Positions 34,853 through 44,965 of a stretch of DNA of 64,000 bases are shown here, piece after piece (position 1 is the stretch's first letter; every line of letters begins with the position of its first letter). Source of the DNA: Moraxellaceae bacterium (GTDB lineage: Bacteria > Pseudomonadota > Gammaproteobacteria > Pseudomonadales > Moraxellaceae); assembly GCA_004173455.1 (NCBI GenBank), contig SECL01000014.1:1-64000 (forward strand). The letters are read 5' to 3'. The notes beneath the pieces are model-generated. The model saw only the letters and a list, made by a program, of their open reading frames with translations. It was not told the origin of the DNA and made no database searches. A program made the translations under genes and the position numbers.

Positions 34853-35233
34853 TATGATACCTGTGGTCTTGTTATCAATTAAAAAACGCCCAGATTATAG
34901 CCACGACAACATTGTGTTTATACAGCAGAGTTTACACCTGTACTCTGTTATATTGTCGGACATTTTTACATTATTTTGGACAAATGGGCAGACTTAACCC
35001 GATAAAAACGCTATATTTTTGAACAATACCGGATGGCTTGACAGGAATGCCGCGCTGATCAAACCTATCACTCATGCGTTTAACCCTGAATTTTAATAAA
35101 CTAGTTTTTTAAAAGCCATTTTTTTAATACGCTGTATTTACCAGCCCATTGTTCATAAAACCGTTTTAATTTCGCAGTAACATTAAAGCTTGGCTTTGCC
35201 CAATACATCCCTTAAGCCGAATGAGTACGTGCC

Positions 35234-36022
35234 ATGACCAAACCTGCTGATTCAATTCCTGTCACGCCTGACGAACAGGACCCGCGCGTCAATGCCCTGT
35301 GCTATGGCCTCAAGCTGCATGGGGTTAGCAGCCTTGAACGTATCATGTGGCTAAGCACTACTACCTCTACCAATGATATGGCCAAACAAGGTGACACGGG
35401 TGCTGCACTGGTGATCAGCAACCAGCAACAGGCCGGGCGCGGACAGGCTGGTCGTAGCTGGCAATCGCCCAAAGGCAACCTGTACCTGTCACTGCGCTGG
35501 ACACTGCAACATCCGGTCAGTGGCCGTCTGGCGCTGGAAGTGGCACTGGCATTGGTCAACATGCCCATTCTGGCGCATCATGCTGGCCTGCAAATCAAAT
35601 GGCCGAATGACCTGTATTTTAAGGATGCCAAATGGGGCGGGATTTTAATTGAACCGCTACATGACAATCAGGTGGTGATTGGTGTCGGTCTAAACCTGCA
35701 ACCCATGCAGGTACAGGTGAGCGACCAGCAAGTGACTGACTTAACGGCCATTATCGGGCAGGCGCTGGATGTGACCGAACTGGCAGTGCAAACCACGCAG
35801 GCACTGATTCAGGCTTGCCAGCAATTTGACCATGGCAGTTTGGAATTGCCTGTCCGCTTTGCAGGTTTTGATGCCTTGATGGATCGCGCCGTGGTGATTC
35901 ATAGCGCGGCACAGCCGGATATTCAAGGCAAAATGCTGGGTATTCAGCCGGATGGCGCACTGATTGTCAGCACAGCTGAAGGCACCAAGATTATTTATAG
36001 TGGGCAAGTACGCGCCGTATAA
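35234..36022 (+). CDS. birA: Biotin--[acetyl-CoA-carboxylase] ligase lacking an N-terminal HTH
   Basis: STTTSTNDMAK; NQQQAGRGQAGRSWQSPKGNLYLSLRW; KWPNDLYFKDAKWGGILIE; GVGLNL. Confidence 0.9.
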   Translation: MTKPADSIPVTPDEQDPRVNALCYGLKLHGVSSLERIMWLSTTTSTNDMAKQGDTGAALVISNQQQAGRGQAGRSWQSPKGNLYLSLRWTLQHPVSGRLALEVALALVNMPILAHHAGLQIKWPNDLYFKDAKWGGILIEPLHDNQVVIGVGLNLQPMQVQVSDQQVTDLTAIIGQALDVTELAVQTTQALIQACQQFDHGSLELPVRFAGFDALMDRAVVIHSAAQPDIQGKMLGIQPDGALIVSTAEGTKIIYSGQVRAV

Positions 36023-36109
36023 TTCTTGATCTTTTATACATACGGCCAAACGCATACGCTGCGCTTCTTGCCTATTTTTTGTGCTTTTATCATCAAGGAA
36101 ACCGATTCA

Positions 36110-36874
36110 ATGCGTCAGCTCTGGCTTGATATTGGCAACACCCGGCTTAAATATTGGCTCACCGTTCATGGAGAAATGCAGGCCAACGGTGCCGAGCTAC
36201 ACCTGCAATCACCAGCGGATTTGCTGCTGGGGCTGGTCGATCGCTTTGCTCAGTTTAGTCCGCATGAAATTGGTATCTCCTCAGTGCTCGATGCCACCTC
36301 ACACCAGCGCGTACAGCAGATTTTATCGCGCCTGAATATTCCGGTACGCTTTGCCAGTGTGCAGGCGCAGCACCAAGGACTAATTACAGGCTACGATAAT
36401 CCCCAACAACTGGGCATTGATCGCTGGCTACAAGTGCTGGCACTGGCTGGACAACCGCAGCCCGCACAGCAACAGACCAGCCAGCACAATCAGTATTGTA
36501 TTGTCGGTTGCGGCACGGCACTGACCATTGATCTGCTAGACGACAACCAGCACTTGGGCGGTTATATTTTGCCCAGCCTATATTTGCAGCGCGATTCACT
36601 GACCCAAGGCACCAAAGGCATCAAAATTCCGGATCAGGCTTTTAGCGACCTGTATCCCGGCCGTAACACCAGCGATGCAGTGCATCATGGGATTTTGCTG
36701 GGTTTGCTGGGTGCGATTGAAAAGATCATCGCACATAACCCTGAGCGTAAAATCGTGCTCACCGGCGGCGATGCCCCGGTATTTGCCTGCTTCTTGCAAC
36801 ACAAAACCGAGCTGATTTTGGAGCCGGATTTATTGCTTAAAGGCCTCATGCGTTTTTTTGAGCCACCAAAATAG
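36110..36874 (+). CDS. coaX: Type III pantothenate kinase
   Basis: [55 protein letters not shown]; downstream of birA. Confidence 0.9.
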   Translation: MRQLWLDIGNTRLKYWLTVHGEMQANGAELHLQSPADLLLGLVDRFAQFSPHEIGISSVLDATSHQRVQQILSRLNIPVRFASVQAQHQGLITGYDNPQQLGIDRWLQVLALAGQPQPAQQQTSQHNQYCIVGCGTALTIDLLDDNQHLGGYILPSLYLQRDSLTQGTKGIKIPDQAFSDLYPGRNTSDAVHHGILLGLLGAIEKIIAHNPERKIVLTGGDAPVFACFLQHKTELILEPDLLLKGLMRFFEPPK

Positions 36875-36959
36875 CAATCGATTGATCTCCGTCTAAATCT
36901 ATGGATGACATCTTTTAAAATCATACAAACTGATCCAGATAATTTTAAAACCAACCAAG

Positions 36960-37814
36960 ATGAGTATAAAAATGATGACCCGAACGGCAACCAAAACCAT
37001 AATTAAAACACAGCCGGTACACCTGCTTGGTCTACTCAGTATGCTGTTGAGCCTCAGTGCTTTAGCCACCACAACGCAAGCAACAGATACAACGCAAGAA
37101 CAACAGCAAATTGCCGACTGCAAGAAAATAACCCGTTACGCGCGAGCTGGTCAAAAAGCCTATAACGCCGGCCACCACACTCAAGCAAGGGCTTTTTTTG
37201 AAGATCAAGCGGCTTGGAGTCATGCTTGTCGGGTATTGTTTCAAGGTGAGCAAGCTGGCTTTTCCATTTCTGACAGTGCCGTCGCCACAGCGGACAACAA
37301 TGTGGCACTGACTTACATCAGGCAAAAGGATTATCTCAAAGCCCGTGCATGGCTGATGATTAACGCGGATGATAAAAAGTCACAGTACAACCTGAACCTG
37401 ATTAAGGACGAATTAGCCAAGCTGGATGCATCCAGACCAAGCAAAAGTCCGGTGGGTGAATACTGGCAATATGCGGGCAATGGCGCATGGAATATCGTTG
37501 GGGTGAAGCAAAAAGGCACGCAATATCAGATTTCATTTTCCGGCTTGTATATGGGCATGATGAGTATGTATTACGGCCCGAATATGGGCGAATTCACCAC
37601 GCTGAGTCCGATTAAAAATGGCCGCGCCGTATGGAAAGAAAGTGAAACCGAAGGGCTGGCAGCTGGTGAAGGCTGTATAGTGGAAATGGCGTTTAAACCG
37701 GAACGTGTGACCCTAAAAACCACGCAAGGCGAATGTGGCTTTGGCCATAATGTAAGGGCGGATGGTGAGTTTTTAAGGGCGAGTTATCACTATACGCCGG
37801 ATGATTTGCATTAA
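36960..37814 (+). CDS. Secreted protein with TPR-like N-terminal part and beta-rich C-terminal domain
   Basis: Signal-peptide-like LLGLLSMLLSLSALATTTQA; then AYNAGHHTQARAFFEDQAAWSHACRVLFQ and CIVEMAFKPERVTLKTTQGECGFGHNVRADGEF. Confidence 0.65.
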   Translation: MSIKMMTRTATKTIIKTQPVHLLGLLSMLLSLSALATTTQATDTTQEQQQIADCKKITRYARAGQKAYNAGHHTQARAFFEDQAAWSHACRVLFQGEQAGFSISDSAVATADNNVALTYIRQKDYLKARAWLMINADDKKSQYNLNLIKDELAKLDASRPSKSPVGEYWQYAGNGAWNIVGVKQKGTQYQISFSGLYMGMMSMYYGPNMGEFTTLSPIKNGRAVWKESETEGLAAGEGCIVEMAFKPERVTLKTTQGECGFGHNVRADGEFLRASYHYTPDDLH

Positions 37815-37877
37815 GCCTTAGCTTATACGCACTTGTTTGAATAAAGATAATGGGTCATGGATAGAGATAAAAATTAG

Positions 37878-39656
37878 ATGAAAGATAAGTTAAAACAGTT
37901 TTGGAATGAACCTGTTAACCGCTTTTGGTTAACTTGCGCTTTTGGAACCTTATTTGCTTTGTGCTTTGGTATCTATAGCTTTTTCGAGAAATCACTTAAT
38001 CCAGTTATTTCTTTAGGGTTAATTAGTATTGCCCTAATCTTTGAAATACTTTTTCTCATTGCACTAATCATTAATACCTTGGCTGATACCACACGTGAAT
38101 ATTTAGAAGCATTTCAGGAAATTAATCGTGACTTGCGCTATGCACAATATCAGAAGAAAAATAAGAAGAAAGATTATAAAGGCTCAGAATGGAATGATGA
38201 AGAATTTGCAAAAATCACTGATTTAAAAGAGCGTGTTGATGCCTTTGTAAAAGCTAGTATTGAGTATCAGCAAGTAGATTTTAAGCGCTGGAAAAAGCGC
38301 AATGTGGGCATTAACTTAGATACACGTGATGAAACACTTGTTCGCAGCTTTTTAATTATTCTGGCTGGTGCATTCTCGGTTTCAATTCTGGCTTATTTAG
38401 GCTGGTTTAATTATTTGTCGGCAAGCAAACTTGCTGCACTTACCGATACCTCACGCAGTTTTTTTACTATTCCTGCTGCCTTGATTGGCACACTGGTCGC
38501 TTCACCCGTCATTTTTATGGTGTGGATGTTCCGGGATAAAAATAACCGCATCCAAATTGAAAATGCCCGGAAGGATACCAACCTAAAAGACTTTCAAAAG
38601 CTAAGTGAATGGGCTAGCGGTTTTCATCTGCCAGAAATCAAGCAAACCACGACCACTAAAATTACAAATAAAACGACTAAAGACATTCAGGAAAATACTG
38701 AAGAAACGACCACTAGCCAAGAGGATTTTCTTGCTCCAGAAGGCAGTAATAGTATTAGCCGACGTCAAGGCGCCGAAGCCTTGCAAGCTAGCGCGATTGC
38801 TCAACTAGAAGCCTTTATGTTTGGTAAGTATGGCGAACAGTTTATGCAACCTGCTTTTTTACTGATTCATGCAATTTGGGAATCTATTCTTACTCAGCAG
38901 CAGACGCGCTTTCCTGATGAGCAAAAATTTAAAAGATCTTTAGAATACCTTTATAGAAATCCAATTTTTTCAGCCCTTAATAAAGCATTAGTATCAGCCA
39001 ATGGAGCACATTTGAAATTATTTGAAGAAAGCTTAAGAGGTTTAAATTTATCAGGAATAAATAGTGAACAGCCTACTCTACAACAATGGCAACATGCGGG
39101 AAGTAATTTAGAAAATATTAATTTATCTTATGGTATTTTAACCCACGCTCAACTACAAGGTATCAATTTGAACTATGCTGAACTACACAATACAAAATTT
39201 AGTTATTCTGATTTGCATGGTGCAAGATTAAATAGTTCAAACCTTAAAAAAGCTATACTAAATTATTCTTATATGCGTTGTGTCGATTTAGAAAGTAGTG
39301 ATTTAACAAATGCTAGTTTTAATGGAGCTGATCTACAGCTCTCCATCTTAGATGAATGTTGTTTAACAAACACGAACTTTAGCTTTGCGAATTTGAAAGG
39401 CGTAAGTTTGCAAGGCTCAAATGTTGAACAAGCTATTTTTAAAAATGCTTGTATTAACAGATATACTTTATTTAGCGAAGGTAATGCAGTAGATGATTTT
39501 ATTGCGTATGGGGAAAATGAAATCCGTGAAAATGTCCTTTCTCGTGGTGCAATATGGGACGATGATCCAAGCTGGTTAATTGGTAAAATTAAAGATAAGG
39601 AGTTACTGAAAAAAATATTTCAGGATTGCCAAGAAAGAATGGAATATCCATATTGA
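37878..39656 (+). CDS. Multi-TM pentapeptide-repeat protein
   Basis: 592 aa; four hydrophobic segments in residues ~15-220; C-terminal repeats (LRGLNLSGINSEQ, LHGARLNSSNLKKAILNYSYM, LTNASFNGADLQLSILDECCLTNTNFSFANLKGVSLQGSNVEQA). Confidence 0.85.
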   Translation: MKDKLKQFWNEPVNRFWLTCAFGTLFALCFGIYSFFEKSLNPVISLGLISIALIFEILFLIALIINTLADTTREYLEAFQEINRDLRYAQYQKKNKKKDYKGSEWNDEEFAKITDLKERVDAFVKASIEYQQVDFKRWKKRNVGINLDTRDETLVRSFLIILAGAFSVSILAYLGWFNYLSASKLAALTDTSRSFFTIPAALIGTLVASPVIFMVWMFRDKNNRIQIENARKDTNLKDFQKLSEWASGFHLPEIKQTTTTKITNKTTKDIQENTEETTTSQEDFLAPEGSNSISRRQGAEALQASAIAQLEAFMFGKYGEQFMQPAFLLIHAIWESILTQQQTRFPDEQKFKRSLEYLYRNPIFSALNKALVSANGAHLKLFEESLRGLNLSGINSEQPTLQQWQHAGSNLENINLSYGILTHAQLQGINLNYAELHNTKFSYSDLHGARLNSSNLKKAILNYSYMRCVDLESSDLTNASFNGADLQLSILDECCLTNTNFSFANLKGVSLQGSNVEQAIFKNACINRYTLFSEGNAVDDFIAYGENEIRENVLSRGAIWDDDPSWLIGKIKDKELLKKIFQDCQERMEYPY

Positions 39657-39669
39657 CTCTCCAATAAAA

Positions 39670-39689
39670 AACGACCCCTTAAGGCCGTT
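39670..39689 (-). terminator. Intrinsic terminator of ffh
   Basis: Minus strand AACGGCC TTAAGG GGTCGTT TTTTATT (one G-U pair). Confidence 0.7.
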
Positions 39690-39712
39690 TTTTACTTACT
39701 ACTATTTCAAAC

Positions 39713-41182
39713 TTAGCGCTTCTTGCCACCAAAACCCGGTGGTAATGGCATACTGCCGGGCATTCTACCCTGCCCGCCATCTGCACCCTCGCCACCGCCA
39801 CCAAACAGGGGGCCTAAACCACCGCCGCCGCCACCCTGCATCTCTTTCATACCACGCATCATCTTGGCAATACCACCCGGACTGGAAAACTTGCGCATCA
39901 TCTTGGCCATCTGGCTGTGCTGCTTAAGCAAGCGATTAATGTCCTGAATTTCCATGCCACAACCGGCAGCAATACGGCGCTTGCGGCTCGGGTTGATAAT
40001 ATCCGGATTACGGCGCTCCTTAATGGTCATGGAGCGGATAATGGCTTCCATCTTGCCCACTTCCTTTTCCGGCTTGGCCTGTTCCAGCGCCTGCTGAATG
40101 CCACTGCCGCTCATGCCCGGCAATTTGTCCAGAAAACCGGCCATACCACCCATGTTTTTCATTTGTTCAAACTGGGTCAGCATGTCCTCAAGGTTAAACG
40201 CACCGCCTTTTTGCAGTTTCTTCGCCATCTTTTCCGCTTTTTCGCGGTCAATCTTGCGTTCAACTTCTTCCACCAAGGACAGCACGTCACCCATGCCCAA
40301 AATACGCTGGGCAATCCGCTCAGGGTGGAACGGCTCTAAGGCATCGAGCTTCTCGCCCATGCCCAGAAACTTGATCGGCTTGCCGGTAATAGCACGCACT
40401 GACAGCGCCGCGCCACCGCGTGCATCACCGTCAGTTTTGGTCAGGATCACACCGGTTAACGGTAAGGCATCATTAAACGCCTTGGCGGTATTGGCGGCAT
40501 CCTGACCGGTCATGGAATCGACCACAAACAGGGTTTCGGTGGGGTTAATCGCCGCATGCAGCGCCTTGATTTCATCCATCATGGATTCATCAATGTGCAA
40601 ACGCCCGGCAGTATCGACAATCAGCACATCGGCAAACTTGATCTTGGCCTGCTCAATGGCGCGCTGCACAATCACAATCGGATTTTCATCCGCAGACGAT
40701 GGAATAAAATCCACGCCCACATCGTGCGATACACTGCGCAACTGCTCAATGGCTGCGGGACGGTACACGTCGGCAGAAACAGTCACTACTTTTTTCTTTT
40801 GGCGGTCTTTTAAAAACTTGGCCAGCTTGCCGGCAGTGGTGGTTTTACCCGCGCCCTGCAAACCCGCCAGCAAAATCACTACAGGCGGCTTGGCAGTCAG
40901 GTTCAGGCTCTGGTTGGCCTCGCCCATCATTTCAGTGAGCTGGTCGTAGACAATTTTGACAAAAGCCTGACCGGGCGATAGCTGCTTGAGTACTTCCTGC
41001 CCCAGTGCTTCAGCTTTTACTTTTTCAATAAACTCACGGGTTACTGGCAATGCCACGTCTGCTTCGAGCAGTGCCATGCGCACTTCCCGCAAGGTATCCT
41101 TGATGTTATCTTCGTTAAGCTGTCCGGTGCCTGTGACATTGCGCAGGCTTTGCGTCAAACGATCGGTTAAAGTATCAAACAT
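39713..41182 (-). CDS. ffh: Signal recognition particle protein
   Basis: MFDTLTDRLTQSLRNVTGTGQLNEDNI; LAGLQGAGKTTTAGKLAKFL; C-terminal Met-rich M domain. Confidence 0.97.
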   Translation of the reverse strand: MFDTLTDRLTQSLRNVTGTGQLNEDNIKDTLREVRMALLEADVALPVTREFIEKVKAEALGQEVLKQLSPGQAFVKIVYDQLTEMMGEANQSLNLTAKPPVVILLAGLQGAGKTTTAGKLAKFLKDRQKKKVVTVSADVYRPAAIEQLRSVSHDVGVDFIPSSADENPIVIVQRAIEQAKIKFADVLIVDTAGRLHIDESMMDEIKALHAAINPTETLFVVDSMTGQDAANTAKAFNDALPLTGVILTKTDGDARGGAALSVRAITGKPIKFLGMGEKLDALEPFHPERIAQRILGMGDVLSLVEEVERKIDREKAEKMAKKLQKGGAFNLEDMLTQFEQMKNMGGMAGFLDKLPGMSGSGIQQALEQAKPEKEVGKMEAIIRSMTIKERRNPDIINPSRKRRIAAGCGMEIQDINRLLKQHSQMAKMMRKFSSPGGIAKMMRGMKEMQGGGGGGLGPLFGGGGEGADGGQGRMPGSMPLPPGFGGKKR

Positions 41183-41323
41183 TGCGAATTCCGCTTATAG
41201 CTTTGCAAAAAATATTGCCTAGAATAGAAAATTACCGCCCTAGATGCTATAGGATATTACACACCAGACGGTTGAATATGGTCGAATCGTTCATAATGAA
41301 AATCCAAACCATCAGAATCAGGG

Positions 41324-42148
41324 TTGAATGGCATGACTAGCCTGCCCGTGATTATAGCACTGCTTGCGACGGCTGCGTATGCCAGTACGTTTTGGTATTT
41401 GCTGATTCATTTGTTGCAAAAAACCCCGCCTAGTAAGCTGGTTACATTGGTATTGCTGAGCCTTGGGTTGGTACTGCATGCTGCAGTTCTGTTTCCGGCG
41501 CTCATTAGCCCAACCGGTATTAATTACAATATTTTCAACCTGATTTCGCTCACTTGCTGGCTGATGCTGGCGTTTAGCTTTTTGTTTAGTACCTATCGTC
41601 CTATTTTGGGGCTAAACCTGCTGGCCACGCCAGTGGCCTGTGTTGGCCTGCTGATCAGTACGATCTGGAAAGGGCCACTGGTCTCACTCACCGAGGGTGG
41701 CGTATGGCTGGATGTGCATATTTTTCTGTCACTGGCGGCCTATTGTGTGTTGTGGATGGCCAGTATTCAGGCCATTTTACTGTGGGCGCAAAACCGCGAG
41801 CTAAAACAAAAGACCGATAAACGCATCTGGGTGGCGTTGCTGCCGTCGCTGCAAACCATGGAAAAACTGCTGTTTGATATGATTGCACTGGGCTTTGGCC
41901 TGCTCACTTTGGCTTTGTGTTTTGGGCTGTTTACCATTGACAGCTTTTTTGCCCAGCATCTGGCCCACAAAACCGTGTTTAGCATTTTGTCGTGGCTGGT
42001 GTTTGGTGCGCTATTGATTGGCCATTGGCGCTTGGGTTGGCGCGGTCAGCGCGCGATTAGTTTTACCTTGTGGGGTTTTGGCCTGCTGCTGGTGGGTTTT
42101 ATTGGCAGCAAAATGGTACTGGAACTTATTTTGCATATTCCGGCTTAA
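41324..42148 (+). CDS. ypjD: CcsA/YpjD-family cytochrome c assembly-like inner membrane protein
   Basis: ~8 TM; GGVWLDVHIFLSLAAYCVLWMASIQAILLWAQNRELKQK; HKTVFSILSWLVFGALLIGHWRLGWRGQRA; opposite strand to ffh. Confidence 0.85.
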   Translation: MNGMTSLPVIIALLATAAYASTFWYLLIHLLQKTPPSKLVTLVLLSLGLVLHAAVLFPALISPTGINYNIFNLISLTCWLMLAFSFLFSTYRPILGLNLLATPVACVGLLISTIWKGPLVSLTEGGVWLDVHIFLSLAAYCVLWMASIQAILLWAQNRELKQKTDKRIWVALLPSLQTMEKLLFDMIALGFGLLTLALCFGLFTIDSFFAQHLAHKTVFSILSWLVFGALLIGHWRLGWRGQRAISFTLWGFGLLLVGFIGSKMVLELILHIPA

Positions 42149-42212
42149 ACCACTTGGCTTGCACTTCCTCATTTGATCAGCGGTTATAAGGCAGCGTTTT
42201 GGCACTGTTTTT

Positions 42213-42863
42213 TTACTCAACATTCACTCTTTGTGTACTGGTAATCAGCATGCCAAACTGGCTTTGTCTACCTGTTATTTTAAGGTCAAAAGAACCTTCT
42301 GGTAGTTGTTTATATAAGCCTTCATTAATGCACATTGCACCACTCAATTGCTGTCCATTCATTAAAATTTTGTAATAACAATTGCTATCCCTACCAGGGT
42401 GTTGATCAAAGAACTTTTTTGCATGAGCAGTCAACTGTGCTGGTTTTCCAAATATCTGTGTGATTGATTTTGGGACTGTCAGCATAATCAACATGCTCAA
42501 AAGACAGCCGATTGCAAAAAATAGTATAACCTGCACGAGCAATACGCCAAGCGTATACTCACTAAGGAATTCAGAGAAATCTGGAATCGCTAGCCTGACT
42601 ACGGTGTAGCCTAATAACAATGCCAAAATTATGCTGGGAAATTTAGAGATTTCGTCCCAATATTCATCGGTCAAAAATGGCTCTGCTATCGTAAATATTG
42701 TATATAACCATATCAGGATAAAGGGCGAAATAATGATAATTTGAATCATTAAAAACAATAAATTTAGACCTATACTTTTTTTCTTTTGCTTTAAATTTTT
42801 AATTTTTTTAGCCTTTTTTTTATTTTGAATTGAGTGCGCGCTACGTTGTTGTTCAAAAGTCAT
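42213..42863 (-). CDS. Small multi-TM membrane protein with C-terminal two-Cys domain (paralog of the adjacent gene)
   Basis: C-terminus FGKPAQLTAHAKKFFDQHPGRDSNCYYKILMNGQQLSGAMCINEG...FDLKITGRQSQFGMLITSTQRV. Confidence 0.75.
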   Translation of the reverse strand: MTFEQQRSAHSIQNKKKAKKIKNLKQKKKSIGLNLLFLMIQIIIISPFILIWLYTIFTIAEPFLTDEYWDEISKFPSIILALLLGYTVVRLAIPDFSEFLSEYTLGVLLVQVILFFAIGCLLSMLIMLTVPKSITQIFGKPAQLTAHAKKFFDQHPGRDSNCYYKILMNGQQLSGAMCINEGLYKQLPEGSFDLKITGRQSQFGMLITSTQRVNVE

Positions 42864-43432
42864 GGTTGTTCTGCTACCTGAATAGATTGCACCAAAAATC
42901 CTAATTTGCTTTGTTTCCCAATGAGTTTTGCCTTAAATTCAGTATCTGGATATTTTTCTTTACTTCTTGCCGCACAAATTTTATTGTCTTTTTCCTTAAA
43001 ATATAAAAATGTCTGACATCCCTTACCACCAATAAAAGACTTTTTTTGTGCAAGTAAAATTAATTCTGCCGGCTGCCCGCTCACTTTTGTATACAACCAA
43101 GGCAAGGTCTTATTAACTATCGAATAACTTGCTAAAGAACTCATTAAAAATGCCATAACGACAAAAAACAATCTCGTCAAAAATTCACTAAATCTTGACG
43201 ATAGTTGTCGTTTCCAGCGCCATATTCCCACTAACCGTAAATAACAAAATGTAATCAGGAATGCTAGAACAATGAGACTATAAATAGAATTTTCTTGCCA
43301 AAAATTACTTGATATAAAATCAATAAAAACCCAGCTTAAACTGGCTATCATGGCAAATATCAATAGATATGTGCCCGATAAGATACTTTCTAACGGATTT
43401 ATTAATCTACCTTTACTATTAATTTTACTCAT
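42860..43432 (-). CDS. Small multi-TM membrane protein with C-terminal two-Cys domain (paralog of the adjacent gene)
   Basis: C-terminus SGQPAELILLAQKKSFIGGKGCQTFLYFKEKDNKICAARSKEKYPDTEFKAKLIGKQSKLGFLVQSIQV; start at MSKINSKG; ATGA overlap with the next gene. Confidence 0.75.
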   Translation of the reverse strand: MSKINSKGRLINPLESILSGTYLLIFAMIASLSWVFIDFISSNFWQENSIYSLIVLAFLITFCYLRLVGIWRWKRQLSSRFSEFLTRLFFVVMAFLMSSLASYSIVNKTLPWLYTKVSGQPAELILLAQKKSFIGGKGCQTFLYFKEKDNKICAARSKEKYPDTEFKAKLIGKQSKLGFLVQSIQVAEQP

Positions 43433-43440
43433 TATTACTC

Positions 43441-44778
43441 TCAAATTTCTCCATCTCTAATCAATTTACGCCACCGCAAAATAGGCCACACACAAAACAC
43501 CGCCAACAGCGCACAAAAAGCAAAGTGAATGCTATAGCCCCAATAATCGGCCAGCACACCACTAACAATATGCACGCCGCCACCCGTTACCGCCAGCACT
43601 GACACCTGAAAGGTAAAGTCACTACCCGCCTGCTGCTTGCGGGAATAATCCATAATCAGGGTCAGCATGGCAACCAGCGCCATGGCACCAGCAAATTGCT
43701 CGATAGCATTGACGCTATACACCTGCCACGCCAGCACCTTATGGCTGTGTTCAAATTGCCAAGCGAGAAAGGTATACAGCATAAAGCTCAAAATTTGAAA
43801 TAAATTAAACCACCACAATGCTGTACTACGCGAGATATGCTTCATCCACCATGCCGCCAGCACCGCACCCAGCACAGATGCCACCGAACCCAGCATACTG
43901 GCCATCAAACCAATATTGGCCAGACTAAAGCCCATATCCACCATCATCGGCTTAACCATAGCGCCGCTTAAACTATCGCCCAGCTTAAAGGTCACTAACA
44001 CCAGCAACCATGCACGCATTTGTGGGTTATGCCAGAAATAGGCAAATTCAGTTGCAAAGAATTTGCGCCATTGTTTAAGCTGGAAAACCGGCTTGGAAGC
44101 GCCATGCGTCACAGGGTTTGTTATTTGCTGCGACCAAACAGGCTCCCGAAAAAGTAAAATGGGTAAACTGTTGAGCAACACTAGCCCAGTGAGCAGCAGG
44201 AATACCACTTGCCACGACCAGAGATCCAGCAGCAAAAGTACTGCCCCGCCACCAAAGATAAAGCCCAGCCGCGACCCCAATACCTGTACCGCATTACCCC
44301 AGTGTTGCTGTTGTTTTTGCAGTAAACGCACCGCAAGCCCATCGGTAGCAATGTCCTGTGTGGCACCCATCAGGTTAATTAAAAACAGCACAATAAAAAA
44401 ACTCAGCAGCATAACCGGACTGGCCAGCGCGTTAGGTTCCAAAAAACTAATTACTACCAGTAACAGCAAGCTGAATAACTGGGTCGGAATAATCCAGCTG
44501 CGGCTTTGTCCCCATTGGGCGGAAAAATAGCGATCAACGATGGGTGCCCACAAAAACTTGAGTGCCCATGGCGCCATGAGCAAACCAAAGCCTCCAATTG
44601 CAGCCAGTGATACATGGTTTTGACGCAAGATGGCAGGCAGTGCCTGTGTTAAAAACCCCACGGGCAAGCCCTGCGCCAGATACAGGCTCAGCAACAGGCC
44701 AATGCTGTAAGCTGGTGCTATTTTTATGGCGTTATTATTAAGGTTTTGCTGGGGCGGGGCTAACAAAACGGCATTCAT
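43441..44778 (-). CDS. MFS transporter, AmpG / RhtX-FptX-like
   Basis: YLAQGLPVGFLTQALPAILRQNHVSLAAIGGFGLLMAPWALKFLWAPIVDRY; GATQDIATDGLAVRLL. Confidence 0.83.
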   Translation of the reverse strand: MNAVLLAPPQQNLNNNAIKIAPAYSIGLLLSLYLAQGLPVGFLTQALPAILRQNHVSLAAIGGFGLLMAPWALKFLWAPIVDRYFSAQWGQSRSWIIPTQLFSLLLLVVISFLEPNALASPVMLLSFFIVLFLINLMGATQDIATDGLAVRLLQKQQQHWGNAVQVLGSRLGFIFGGGAVLLLLDLWSWQVVFLLLTGLVLLNSLPILLFREPVWSQQITNPVTHGASKPVFQLKQWRKFFATEFAYFWHNPQMRAWLLVLVTFKLGDSLSGAMVKPMMVDMGFSLANIGLMASMLGSVASVLGAVLAAWWMKHISRSTALWWFNLFQILSFMLYTFLAWQFEHSHKVLAWQVYSVNAIEQFAGAMALVAMLTLIMDYSRKQQAGSDFTFQVSVLAVTGGGVHIVSGVLADYWGYSIHFAFCALLAVFCVWPILRWRKLIRDGEI

Positions 44779-44965
44779 CCAGTAGTTGACTGCGCCGATT
44801 ATGCCGTTTGTGCTGCCAAATTACGATGATGCTTACTGACGATGACACTTACTCTAGGTATTGTTATGACTGCAAGCTCTCGCCATTAGAGAGACATGAT
44901 ATGAATGTAGGTCTATAAAGCTGCTGGCATGACTTTATGGTTGAATGATACTGCTTTGCTACAAC

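Noticed and set aside
34855-34877. Imperfect repeat TGATAC ... GTTATCA near the GntR gene start
   Set aside because: Arms do not match exactly and no promoter context was evident; autoregulatory site not supportable
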